Positions 48,938 through 57,512 of a stretch of 61,631 bases of DNA are shown in pieces. The notes beneath the pieces are model-generated. The model did not search any database. It saw only the letters and a program-made list of their open reading frames with translations, and was not told where the DNA came from. The translations under genes and the position numbers were made by a program. Position 1 is the first letter of the stretch. Each line of letters starts with the position of its first letter. This stretch comes from Paludibacteraceae bacterium. Lineage in GTDB: Bacteria; Bacteroidota; Bacteroidia; Bacteroidales; Paludibacteraceae. The DNA lies in contig JAFVAX010000105.1 in the NCBI GenBank assembly GCA_017480285.1, positions 1 through 61,631 of the forward strand, read 5' to 3'.

Positions 48938-50194
48938 TTATCTTATCAAATTTATATCTCCTTTGAGGTGGAATTTCTGGTCGTCGGCACCACGGGCACG
49001 GACAACATAGAAATATGCTCCTTCGGCAGCAGGTTTGCCACCGATGCGTCCGTCCCAACCTTTGGCAGGGTCGGTGCTGTGATACACTTCGTGTCCCCAA
49101 CGGTTATACACCCATATATGGAACTCAACGATACTTATATATCCCACGCGGAACTCATCGTTCACACCGTCGCCATTCGGGGTAAAGACATTGGGAACCA
49201 ACAGTTTGCTCACATTAGTAGATATCGTTACTTCGGTACTGTCGCTTTTGCAAGTGCCGTTTGAGACTACAGATGTAACACGGAACTGCCCCGTCTCACG
49301 GAAGGTGTAGCGGATTTCTTCGTCGTGGCGTTCAACAATGAGTTGTGTGCCTTTGTATATTTTCCAATCAAAAAAACGAACGGCGGGGGTAGGGTTTGAC
49401 TTAAACAGTATCTCCATAGGTGCAGAGCCTGTTATCTGGTCTTCCTCCTGCGGTCGTCCGGGTTCGTTCAGTTTGTTAGGGTTGTCCGACTCACGGATAG
49501 TGGTTATATGTGTCAGATGTTGAGCCACTTTGACGGGGTCTATTGTGTTTGAGCAGAGCGGTTGGCTCTCGCTGATGCCGAGTTGTTCTGCCCAGATGTC
49601 TGTAAGACAATAAGATGTGCTATCGGTGGACGCATCCACATACATTGACTCGCGTACATCTATGGTTCGTTCAGCAATAGAGTCTGTCCAAGTCTTTTCC
49701 TCTTCGCTCCAAGTGAGGTCGTGAAACGACAGTTTGGCTTTGTGGGTGATGCTGTGTTCCACAAGCAGAGTGTCGAGATATGTCAGTTCGTCAAGTTGTG
49801 GCAAAATAAGATGCACTTGTTCGCAGGGGAGTGCATTGTCTTGTTCGGCTCTTAGAGCGACATTCTTTAGGAAATGTTTGGAATAGTCAATAACCCAATA
49901 ACTGCCTTTTTTCTTGCCGTTTTCCCAAAGTGTATAGCCTTGTCTATCTTCCGGCAGAAGCGTTTCTGCACCGGTGCCGGACTGCAGGTCGTTGCCGTTG
50001 AAATCGCGCCATACAAAGGCAGAATCGCCAGTGTAGGTCAGTTCGGCTTGATTGATTGATGAAAACAGAAGTATGCTGTCAACCCCTTGAAACTTGCCAC
50101 CGTTATAGACTATATGTTTGCCGTTTATACTTATAGCCAAAGCGTTGAGAGCAAATGTGGTCAGCATTGATAATATTAAAACCGGTTTTGGCAT
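48938..50194 (-). CDS. Secreted protein with T9SS type B sorting domain
   Basis: The 418-residue protein has a signal peptide (about 1-21). Beta-rich and PKD-like regions follow, including FDWKIYKGTQLIVERHDEEIRYTF (kept here as landmarks TFRETGQFRVTSVV). The C-terminal gliding-motility-type domain has VPNVFTPNGDGVNDEF, IWVYNRWGHEVY, GWDGRIGGKPAAEGAYFYVV and LKGDINLIR. Such domains direct export through T9SS with the help of PorV-like or SprF-like partners. I chose ATG 50194, just before the signal peptide. The gene is flanked by two direct copies of a composite repeat. Confidence 0.85.
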   Translation of the reverse strand: MPKPVLILSMLTTFALNALAISINGKHIVYNGGKFQGVDSILLFSSINQAELTYTGDSAFVWRDFNGNDLQSGTGAETLLPEDRQGYTLWENGKKKGSYWVIDYSKHFLKNVALRAEQDNALPCEQVHLILPQLDELTYLDTLLVEHSITHKAKLSFHDLTWSEEEKTWTDSIAERTIDVRESMYVDASTDSTSYCLTDIWAEQLGISESQPLCSNTIDPVKVAQHLTHITTIRESDNPNKLNEPGRPQEEDQITGSAPMEILFKSNPTPAVRFFDWKIYKGTQLIVERHDEEIRYTFRETGQFRVTSVVSNGTCKSDSTEVTISTNVSKLLVPNVFTPNGDGVNDEFRVGYISIVEFHIWVYNRWGHEVYHSTDPAKGWDGRIGGKPAAEGAYFYVVRARGADDQKFHLKGDINLIR

Positions 50195-50223
50195 ATTGGA
50201 ATTTTTCAATTTTGGCTTTTGGA

Positions 50224-50331
50224 CTTTTTGCTTACGCAAAAAGCAGAAAACGAAATCTTCGAATTTTTGAATCTTAGAATCTTAGAATCTTCGAATCTTT
50301 GAATTTTTGAATTTTTGAATTTTTGAATTAC
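50224..50331 (-). repeat. Composite element: box-hairpin copy F plus nine octamers
   Basis: CTTTTTGC-TTAC-GCAAAAAG (50224-50243), then CAGAAAACGAAATCTT, then nine octamers (50260-50331). It has the same layout and orientation as 48825-48932. On the coding strand it fills the space from the fabG stop to the start of the type B CTD gene. Confidence 0.85.
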
Positions 50332-50335
50332 ACCT

Positions 50336-51064
50336 TTAGGTGTATAGTCCTCCATTTATGGATATACATTCGCCTGTTATGTAACTTGCAGCGGGTGAGG
50401 CGAGGAAGCCCACCAGTTCTGCCACTTCTTGTGGCGACCCGAAGCGATTGAGGGGTATTTGTTTTTTCAGGGCTTCTGCGTCAAGTCCGTCAACCATGTC
50501 GGTTTGTATGAACCCGGGTGCAACGGCATTGACGGTAATGTTCTTCTTGCCTATCTCTTTGGCAAGGGCTTTGGTAGCGGCTATAAGTCCGCCTTTGGCT
50601 GCAGAGTAGTTGCATTGTCCGGGCAGCCCTGTCATTCCTGAAAGGGAGGCTATGTTGATAACTCTGCCGTTCTTTTTGCGTATCATTGAAGCCACGAGCG
50701 GACGGGTTACATTATAGAACGAGAAAAGGTTGGTGCGAAGCACATGCTCAAAGTCATCGGGGTTCATCCATACGAGCAGGTTGTCTTTCCTTATGCCGGC
50801 ATTGTTGACAAGTACTTCTATATAATCGTCGGGGTGAGCGGCTTGCCATTGTTGCAGAGCCTGCTCTGTCTCGTCGTGATTGCTGACATCAAACTTCATC
50901 AGTTCGCCGTCGGAACCTGCCTCGCGGATATGTTGCAGTGTTTCTTCTGCGGCTTCGTCGTTAGACTGATAATTGATTAAAACGAAATAACCCATTTGGG
51001 CAAGTTTCAAAGCAACAGCGCGACCTATTCCGCGACTGCCACCGGTTACTAAAGCATATTGCAT
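50336..51064 (-). CDS. fabG: 3-oxoacyl-ACP reductase (SDR family)
   Basis: The 242-residue short-chain dehydrogenase has the NADP motif TGGSRGIGRA (about 7-16), NNAGI (about 88-92), the catalytic serine in IASLSGMTG and Y-x-x-x-K in YSAAKGG. FabG reduces 3-oxoacyl-ACP in fatty acid elongation. It has its own promoter (51143-51112). A CrtI-like oxidoreductase and a hotdog dehydratase lie just upstream, so it may serve a dedicated acyl pathway and not general fatty acid synthesis. Confidence 0.9.
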   Translation of the reverse strand: MQYALVTGGSRGIGRAVALKLAQMGYFVLINYQSNDEAAEETLQHIREAGSDGELMKFDVSNHDETEQALQQWQAAHPDDYIEVLVNNAGIRKDNLLVWMNPDDFEHVLRTNLFSFYNVTRPLVASMIRKKNGRVINIASLSGMTGLPGQCNYSAAKGGLIAATKALAKEIGKKNITVNAVAPGFIQTDMVDGLDAEALKKQIPLNRFGSPQEVAELVGFLASPAASYITGECISINGGLYT

Positions 51065-51111
51065 CGAATTGTAGTTTTTTTTATATTGTTTATTGTTTAT
51101 CTAATTTCTTA

Positions 51112-51143
51112 CAAATATACGATTTTTTTTGATAAAATACAAA
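51112..51143 (-). promoter_or_regulatory. Promoter of fabG
   Basis: On the minus strand TTTG (51143-51140) and TATATTTG (51119-51112) are 20 bp apart, a full consensus match, 48 bp upstream of the fabG start. Confidence 0.74.
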
Positions 51144-51149
51144 TCTATT

Positions 51150-52631
51150 TCATTTGTTTAGTTCTAAATCGTCTAAAATGACTTCTTTTCCCAAAATGTT
51201 TTTCGCTGTCAGGAAAGCCGTTGCTGTAACACCCAAAATGCCGTGCATACACAGGTGCTGACCTGTCAGGAAAAGATTTGGTATGGCTGTTTTGGGTGAG
51301 ATAATGGTAGTAAGCGGACTTCTGAAGTCTTTGAGTGTGCCGAAGGCATTGCCTCTTTCTGCGTTGGCATAGTGGCGGTAGGTAAGCGGTGTGCTCGTAT
51401 AGACCTTATCTATAGCGTTTCTAAGGTTTGGTATGTGCTGTTCTGCAAGCGTGAGGCACTGCTCTGTAAGTTGTTGTTTGAAAGCGACATAACTCTCACC
51501 GCGATGCCCTTGTCGGGTGTTTTCCCAAGGCTGTATCTGCTCGTAGGTGAGTGGGGTGAGCAGGTCTAATTGTGAGATATATTCCGAGCCGTTTTGAGGC
51601 ACATATTCGCTTACGAGTACTACATTCACTTTGTCGGTTTTGAGTTCCCAAAAGTCAGTGTTTTCTTTGGCAATGACATAATTGAAGTTGCTGTATTTCA
51701 CACAGTTGGGTTTGAGCCTTATGTTGGCTGTGAACATTCCGTAAGTAAGTGGCAGGCTCTGTATGCGTTTGCGGTATATGCCGTGAATAGCACTGCCTTG
51801 TTTGTCGAGTAGTGCCATTGTCTGAGCCGGTTGTATGGCTGAGACGAGCAGGTCAAGCGGCACTGTTTCTTTGTCGTTGACGCAAACAGAAACGATGCGT
51901 CCTCCTTGTTCGTTGATTTTTGTGACGGTTGAGTTGGTAAGTACTTGTCCGTCAGACTGTTCTATCTGCTCTTTGAGCCGGTTAGCAATTTGCATACCGC
52001 CACCTTCTATTCTATATGCTGATTGCACAAACGAGCCGAACTGTTGTGCCCAGACATAAAGCGGGGTGGAGTCTTTGCGAAGTTCGGTGCGGGTGCTGAC
52101 GGCAGAGAGAAGTTGAAAGAGTCGTTCGTTTCGGATGTTTTGCCGAAGGAAGTCGTAGGCTGAAACGGACATCAACTCCATAAATTTCGAACGGCTCACA
52201 TCGTCGTATATCAGGTTGTCAAACAAGTGTTTGCTTACCTCACGAATGATGTTTGTTATGGCAATGATACCTTCTTTATCGTCAGGAAAAAGTGAGCAGA
52301 GTGTGTCAGCGAGTCTGTCGTAGCCTTGTGGGATAGGGTATTGGCGGTTGCCGATAACGATTTTGTCGGCACAGTTCTCGTCTAACTTATGCCAAGGCAG
52401 GTCAGTCAGTCCTAACGCCTTGAACATTCGGTTAAGCGGTTCGCCTTCGCCGAAACTGCCGATGTAGTGGAACCCTGCATCGAAATATGCAGAGCCGCGA
52501 TGGTAGGATTGCAGATAACCACCGATATGTGTATCGTGCTCAAGCACAGTTACTTTATAGCCGTGCTTCTGCAGTAACACACCACATTCCAACCCGCCTA
52601 ATCCGGCACCTATGACAACTGCACGATTCAC
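51150..52631 (-). CDS. FAD-dependent oxidoreductase (CrtI/retinol-saturase-like)
   Basis: The 493-residue flavoprotein has the N-terminal dinucleotide motif VVIGAGLGGLECGVLLQKHG and the second conserved patch HIGGYLQSY. The C-terminal FAD segment is NLFLTGQHLCMHGILGVTATAF. The family includes phytoene desaturases, retinol saturases and oxidases of polyene pathways. It is 5 bp after the hotdog dehydratase gene, so the two are co-transcribed. No phytoene synthase is present, which argues for a non-carotenoid substrate. Confidence 0.85.
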   Translation of the reverse strand: MNRAVVIGAGLGGLECGVLLQKHGYKVTVLEHDTHIGGYLQSYHRGSAYFDAGFHYIGSFGEGEPLNRMFKALGLTDLPWHKLDENCADKIVIGNRQYPIPQGYDRLADTLCSLFPDDKEGIIAITNIIREVSKHLFDNLIYDDVSRSKFMELMSVSAYDFLRQNIRNERLFQLLSAVSTRTELRKDSTPLYVWAQQFGSFVQSAYRIEGGGMQIANRLKEQIEQSDGQVLTNSTVTKINEQGGRIVSVCVNDKETVPLDLLVSAIQPAQTMALLDKQGSAIHGIYRKRIQSLPLTYGMFTANIRLKPNCVKYSNFNYVIAKENTDFWELKTDKVNVVLVSEYVPQNGSEYISQLDLLTPLTYEQIQPWENTRQGHRGESYVAFKQQLTEQCLTLAEQHIPNLRNAIDKVYTSTPLTYRHYANAERGNAFGTLKDFRSPLTTIISPKTAIPNLFLTGQHLCMHGILGVTATAFLTAKNILGKEVILDDLELNK

Positions 52632-52636
52632 AATTC

Positions 52637-53008
52637 CTAATTCCTATTTGAGGTTACTTTCATTTCTTGTAATACTGTATCCTTACTGCATATCTTTGCC
52701 GCCCACTTGACTTCTGTCTCAGTAGTTGAGATAATGTCTATAACGATTTGTATTTCAGGATAAAGGGTAGGGGATATGAGTTTTACAAAACGGCATTTGC
52801 TGAGAGTTGATATAGGTAGTTTGCGACCGACAACCTGTTCTGCACATTCTCGCATCATCTGTATGTTGCAAACGCCCGGACTTATCGGTTCGTCAGGGAA
52901 ATGACCTTTATAAACCTCAGCCTCTTTAAGCAGACGAATATCAAACATCCCCGTCAGAGTCGTTATGTTTGACGAGGAAATAGTATAGTAGTTCTTTACA
53001 AGTGGCAT
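52637..53008 (-). CDS. Hotdog-fold 3-hydroxyacyl-ACP dehydratase-like protein
   Basis: The 123-residue protein resembles FabZ/ApeP-type dehydratases: IRLLKEAEVYKGHFPDEPISPGVCNIQMM has the active-site histidine and the family's HFPxxPxxPG context. The acid at the second active-site position is likely in the MMRECAEQ helix. It lies between the CrtI-like gene and the LPP20-like gene with 5-bp gaps on both sides. It probably acts on ACP-bound acyl chains. Confidence 0.83.
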   Translation of the reverse strand: MPLVKNYYTISSSNITTLTGMFDIRLLKEAEVYKGHFPDEPISPGVCNIQMMRECAEQVVGRKLPISTLSKCRFVKLISPTLYPEIQIVIDIISTTETEVKWAAKICSKDTVLQEMKVTSNRN

Positions 53009-53013
53009 ATTTG

Positions 53014-54093
53014 TTATTCAATATATTTTTTAAGTTCTTGACTTATTGTGTTTAACAGAGTTTTATATGCATCTTTGCCGGCATCGCGGTAGCCCATGGT
53101 ATGCAAGCCTTTTTGATGCAGCATATCTTCGTAGATAAGTTTAGAGCCGGCTGTCTTAGTCAGTTTGACATTGGCGTCTGCCATTACCACATACGAAGTG
53201 GTACTGCCATATACATTGGCTCTCTGACGATTGGTCTTTGCATCTATATCTATCAGATAATCAGCTTCGTTCTCATTGTCGGTAAACGACACTTCCATAA
53301 CAGACAGTTTGCCACGCAGTTCTTCACAGAATGAGTTATAGTTCTCGTCTTCCAACAATGCTTGGCATCTGACGCACAATGTAAGTCCGTTTTTAAGATC
53401 AGCAAGAGTGCGCACATATCGCTCGTGCAGTTGGCGTGTTTCCGCAATCTGTGCTTGTTCTGCATCAGCAGCGGGGTCAGCAAGTAGCAGTATCTTTTGG
53501 GCTTCATAAACTTCATCAAACAGTTTCTCAGCCTTTTGCACTTCTTTTTTGGCTTGTGCTTTTTGTCCGTTTTTAACAAGCAGGTCTGCATTATTTAGCA
53601 ATGTTTCAATCTTTGTCAGTCCGGCTATAATCTTCTTATCCATCTGTCTTACAAGCGTTTGCTTTTTTATAAACGCTATGGCTGCCACTTCTTTGCCCTG
53701 TGGGTTATGCCACGAGAGGACTTGCAAACCGCTTATCTCCATACTGACACTGAGTTTGGTATGCGACTCAAACAACTCTTTGGTGTCGGTTATGCCGTTG
53801 GCGGTGGCTTCCATAGAACGCTCACTTACAGCACTCTCAAGATAGGTTTGAATGGCACTTACAGCCTGTACTCTTGCCTCTGTTTCAACTCTTTGAATAC
53901 TGACATCAACGGTTTCGCCATCTTCTTTCTCGCTTTGTATGAACCCTAAAAAATAGGCTTCTGCCGGATAGTTCATTCGGCGATACTCGCTATTGCACCA
54001 TTCCGGGTAATCAACCTTGGCTTTACCTGCAAACAGCAAGAGAGGCAAAGTAAGAAAAAACGACAAAGCGAATAAAAAGTAATTTCTTGACAT
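53014..54093 (-). CDS. LPP20-like secreted protein
   Basis: The 359-residue protein has a signal peptide (about 1-22). An LPP20-like domain follows, with YPAEAYFLGFIQSE and RVETEARVQAVSAIQTYLES. A helical middle rich in K, A and E (about 160-225) precedes a C-terminal domain with a CsgG-like pattern (EADYLIDIDAKTNRQ... DANVKLTKTAGSKLIYEDML). No lipobox cysteine is visible. It heads the operon with the dehydratase and CrtI-like genes. The function is unknown. Confidence 0.7.
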   Translation of the reverse strand: MSRNYFLFALSFFLTLPLLLFAGKAKVDYPEWCNSEYRRMNYPAEAYFLGFIQSEKEDGETVDVSIQRVETEARVQAVSAIQTYLESAVSERSMEATANGITDTKELFESHTKLSVSMEISGLQVLSWHNPQGKEVAAIAFIKKQTLVRQMDKKIIAGLTKIETLLNNADLLVKNGQKAQAKKEVQKAEKLFDEVYEAQKILLLADPAADAEQAQIAETRQLHERYVRTLADLKNGLTLCVRCQALLEDENYNSFCEELRGKLSVMEVSFTDNENEADYLIDIDAKTNRQRANVYGSTTSYVVMADANVKLTKTAGSKLIYEDMLHQKGLHTMGYRDAGKDAYKTLLNTISQELKKYIE

Positions 54094-54130
54094 AAAATAA
54101 AGATTTTATAGTGCAGGCGCACAATCCCTA

Positions 54131-54162
54131 CAAAAATACGAAAAAAAAAACGATTTTACAAT
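54131..54162 (-). promoter_or_regulatory. Candidate promoter of the LPP20-like operon
   Basis: On the minus strand ATTG (54162-54159) and TATTTTTG (54138-54131) are 20 bp apart. The downstream box is a match and the upstream box differs at one base. Confidence 0.5.
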
Positions 54163-54187
54163 GTATTTTGCAAAAAATGTTAATTTT

Positions 54188-54219
54188 TTAGTAAAATTAG
54201 TTTTTTTTTTGTATATTTG
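54188..54219 (+). promoter_or_regulatory. Candidate promoter of the barrel-protein gene
   Basis: TATATTTG (54212-54219) is a full downstream box. The position 20 bp upstream reads TTAG, a weak upstream box. The start codon is 26 bp downstream. Confidence 0.5.
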
Positions 54220-54244
54220 TTCAGTTATTCTGACTTAAAACAAT

Positions 54245-57109
54245 ATGAAGAATTTTTGGGGTATATTATTTGTGGAACTAATGTTTGCAAGTCAGGTTTT
54301 TGCCCAACATTCGGTTCAAGGCACAGTAGTTGATAAAGCCAACAACGAGCGTATGGATATGGTGTCGGTTCGCCTCGTTAAAGTGCAACAAACGGATACT
54401 GTTTTGGTAGCGGGTGCGCTGACCGATGAGAAAGGTTTTTTTATTTTGCAGAAAGTTCAAGACAACAGTTATACATTGATTTTCAATTATCTCGGATATA
54501 AGGAGAAGAGTTTGCCGATAGTTGTTGACGGCAAGGCTGTTAATGTCGGTACTGTTGCACTGACGGCTTCCGTAACGGAACTGGGTCAGGTGGAGGTGCG
54601 TGGCACGGCCGCCGAGATGACCGTCAAGGGCGATACTTTGGAATATAATGCCGGAGCGTATCAAACGCCCGAAAACGCTATGGTTGAAGATCTTTTGAGG
54701 AAAATGCCCGGTGTGGAAGTGTCGAGCGACGGCACTGTTACTATTAACGGCGAACAAGTCAAAGGTGTGAGAGTTGACGGGAAAAAGTTTTTCGGTAGTG
54801 ATGTACAGACCGCTACGAAAAACATTCCTGCTGATATGATTGATAAGGTTCAAGTGATTGACCAGCAGTCGGATATGGCAAGGCTTACCGGTTTTGAGGA
54901 CGATGAAACAGAGCGCATCATTAACCTTACTTTGAAAAAACAAAAGAAGAAGGGTTTGTTTGGCAATTTCACCGGCGGAGTGGGGGCTGACCTTGTAAAT
55001 AAGGACAACAAGTTTATGGGGTATGACAAGTATTTTTTTCGCGACGACTTCCGCTATAATGCCAATCTGTTCTTGAACATCCTTCAGGGTGAGACGCAAA
55101 GCACCATTCTCGGTAGTGCGAACAATACCAACGAGTTACGCTCAGGGCGCGGACGGGGGAGCATATCGTCGAACTCAGGCATCACACGCTCGGAAAACTT
55201 GGGTGTGAACATATCAGCCGACCCTAATGCCAGTTTGGAATTAGGCGGTAACGCAAGTTTCACACATTCAAATAACAACACTTCAACAAACAGTGAGGAA
55301 ACGACCTACACAGACTCGCTTGTTTATAAGCAAAACAGGAATAAGAACAGCGAGTCGGGCAACTACGATGTCAATCTGCGGTTTGAAGCCGAATGGGATA
55401 TTGACAGTTTGAACAAACTGAATTTTCAGCCTACCATTGCTTACACCCGCTCAAACACTTTTCAGACCGAAGACTATCTGTATCTTAACGATACTACTGT
55501 AGTCAATGAAGGCAGTCAGGGGCAGACAGGGCATACCACCCAACTGCAAGGCGGACTGAAACTGACCTACAAGCATAAGTTTTTGAAACAGGGAAGGGCT
55601 TTGACAATGAGGGCAGATATGTCGGTGTCGGATAATAACACAAGAATGTTGTATCAATCGTCATCTACAACGCAAGACGCTATCGATCAGCAGACTCGGA
55701 GAAAAAACACTTCGTGGTCGTATTCGCTTCGCACTTCGTATGTCGAACCGCTGTATAAAGACCTGCATTTCCTTGAGACGATATTGGAGTTCAAAGGCTC
55801 GAACCGTTTTTCCGACAAGAAACAGTTTGATAATCTGCGCGATGGAGTGCTTGACTCAGCCTATTCAAATCATTTTACCAATCAGTTCTATTCCGAAGCA
55901 TTGGAACTTAACTATATGCTCAAGCAGAAGTCATATACTCTAACTGCCGGTTTTCGGGTCAATCCCTCGCAGACGCTCTCACACTCTGTCTATACCGATG
56001 GCTATGTGTTTGATACACTGCTTACTTGCGTTAATTATGCACCCCAGATAAGTTTCAAGTATAAGTTCGGAAAGAAGAAGTTTGCCCGCATACAGTATCG
56101 CGGAACGACTTCGCAACCGTCGCTCACGCAACTTGAACCAACGAAAGACAACTCTAACGCCACTTCGCTGACAGTGGGTAATCCTGACTTGCAACCGCAG
56201 TTTGAGCACTCATTGAGGTTTATGTATTCTTCGTATAACGCTGACCGTATGTCGTCTATAACAACGGGTTTGCGCGGTACGCTGACCAAAGATGCACTCG
56301 TATATAATAATATATATGACAAGACAGGTAAGGTATATCGGCAGACAGTCAATTCGGAAGCCCTGCCGTGGTCGGTTGGTGCGGATGTGATGTTCAGTAC
56401 GCCCGTTGTAAAAAACAGACTGCATCTCAACTCACGGACCTCGCTCAACTATCAAAGCCGTATTGCATACATAGCCCGTGAGCAAGATGCTGCTACCATT
56501 GATGTTGATAATCTGCTACTTGGCGATAAGTCCCGTACCGGCAACCTGCGTGCGCAAGAAGATTTGAGTCTGCGTTTTACACACGACATTGTGGAAGTGG
56601 GACTTAAAGGACAGGTTAGTTATCTTTATACACATAATAATTTGAACAAGGCTGCGTCGAATGCGGTTAATTTTACTGCAACCGCCGACCTCACATTCCA
56701 CTTGCCGTATCGCTGGAACATATCAACCGATTTCGGTTATACGGGCAGATACGGCTACAACCTTCAAGGCGTGAACGAGATGTTGTGGAACTTCAGTATC
56801 GACAAGACTTTTCTTGCAGGTGCAGGTACGCTCTCACTGAAGGTGTATGATATTCTAAATCAAAGGAAAAACATAGTGGAGATAGTGGGTGAGAACTATG
56901 TCAGATACGAGAAATACAACACTTTGCCCACTTATTTCACAATCAACTTCACCTACAAAATCAACCGAATGGGCGACTTGAAAGCCAAAGGTATGGCAGG
57001 GAAGATGCAGGAGATGCAAGAAGCCGGAATAGACCCTTCAAGAGAACCTAACCGTATGCCGATGCGTAGAGATGGCGAACCGCCGATGGGACCGCCACAA
57101 GACAGATAA
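54245..57109 (+). CDS. TonB-receptor-like outer-membrane beta-barrel protein
   Basis: The 954-residue protein has a signal peptide (about 1-20), then a CarboxypepD-like beta domain (about 22-110; VQGTVVDKANNERMDMVSVRL kept as landmark GTVVDKAN). A plug-like region follows (about 130-220; VEDLLRKMPGVEVSSDGTVTINGEQV as landmark LLRKMPGVEV) and then a long barrel. The end is rich in M, P, G and R (MGPPQDR), usual for this family. The transported compound is unknown. A 17-bp tandem duplication covers the stop codon region. Confidence 0.87.
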   Translation: MKNFWGILFVELMFASQVFAQHSVQGTVVDKANNERMDMVSVRLVKVQQTDTVLVAGALTDEKGFFILQKVQDNSYTLIFNYLGYKEKSLPIVVDGKAVNVGTVALTASVTELGQVEVRGTAAEMTVKGDTLEYNAGAYQTPENAMVEDLLRKMPGVEVSSDGTVTINGEQVKGVRVDGKKFFGSDVQTATKNIPADMIDKVQVIDQQSDMARLTGFEDDETERIINLTLKKQKKKGLFGNFTGGVGADLVNKDNKFMGYDKYFFRDDFRYNANLFLNILQGETQSTILGSANNTNELRSGRGRGSISSNSGITRSENLGVNISADPNASLELGGNASFTHSNNNTSTNSEETTYTDSLVYKQNRNKNSESGNYDVNLRFEAEWDIDSLNKLNFQPTIAYTRSNTFQTEDYLYLNDTTVVNEGSQGQTGHTTQLQGGLKLTYKHKFLKQGRALTMRADMSVSDNNTRMLYQSSSTTQDAIDQQTRRKNTSWSYSLRTSYVEPLYKDLHFLETILEFKGSNRFSDKKQFDNLRDGVLDSAYSNHFTNQFYSEALELNYMLKQKSYTLTAGFRVNPSQTLSHSVYTDGYVFDTLLTCVNYAPQISFKYKFGKKKFARIQYRGTTSQPSLTQLEPTKDNSNATSLTVGNPDLQPQFEHSLRFMYSSYNADRMSSITTGLRGTLTKDALVYNNIYDKTGKVYRQTVNSEALPWSVGADVMFSTPVVKNRLHLNSRTSLNYQSRIAYIAREQDAATIDVDNLLLGDKSRTGNLRAQEDLSLRFTHDIVEVGLKGQVSYLYTHNNLNKAASNAVNFTATADLTFHLPYRWNISTDFGYTGRYGYNLQGVNEMLWNFSIDKTFLAGAGTLSLKVYDILNQRKNIVEIVGENYVRYEKYNTLPTYFTINFTYKINRMGDLKAKGMAGKMQEMQEAGIDPSREPNRMPMRRDGEPPMGPPQDR

Positions 57110-57127
57110 TGCCACAAGACAGATAAC
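57094..57127 (+). repeat. 17-bp tandem duplication over a stop codon
   Basis: GCCACAAGACAGATAAT (57094-57110) is repeated as GCCACAAGACAGATAAC (57111-57127). The first copy contains the stop of the barrel gene; the second forms the leader of the kinase gene. Confidence 0.85.
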
Positions 57128-57128
57128 G

Positions 57129-57512
57129 ATGAGAAAACATTTTCTATACATATTGATATGTTTGTTTGTTGTGTTTTTTTCTGCTTGCACAGACAGGACA
57201 CGACAAGTAACTCGTATAGAGCATACGCTTCACCGACAGATGGAAAAGGCAGAAAGGCTGTCTGACTCTGTAGCTGTGGCGCTTTTCACATCGCTTGACT
57301 CTGTCCGCCGAGTGGCTGAAACAAACAAAGACTTTCTGTTTTTTGTTTTCAACCAGTATCAATGGTCTATTGGTCAGACAGTTGGCTGTCAGGTAAAGAA
57401 ATATCTTTCCGACGCGGAGAACAGTGGTATTATCAGCATTTCGACAATGCCCATTGCTTGTGCCGTTGGAAAAGTGCAGGCAACTACCGATTGCTCACCG
57501 TCATACCGATAA
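57129..57512 (+). pseudogene. N-terminal part of a frameshifted sensor kinase
   Basis: The ORF begins MRKHFLYILICLFVVFF, a membrane or lipoprotein-like segment with SAC. A helical periplasmic region with a DSVRRVAETNKDFLFFVFNQYQ stretch follows; the natural continuation lies in another frame at 57362 (MVYWSDSW). The frames differ by one base, as if a base had been lost near 57340-57361. The codons after that point (WSIGQTV onward to 57512) are out of frame. Confidence 0.6.

Noticed and set aside
48825..50331. Integron cassette with attC sites
   Set aside because: The flanking repeats lack attC-type paired R boxes and no integrase is present. Direct-repeat recombination is the simpler reading.
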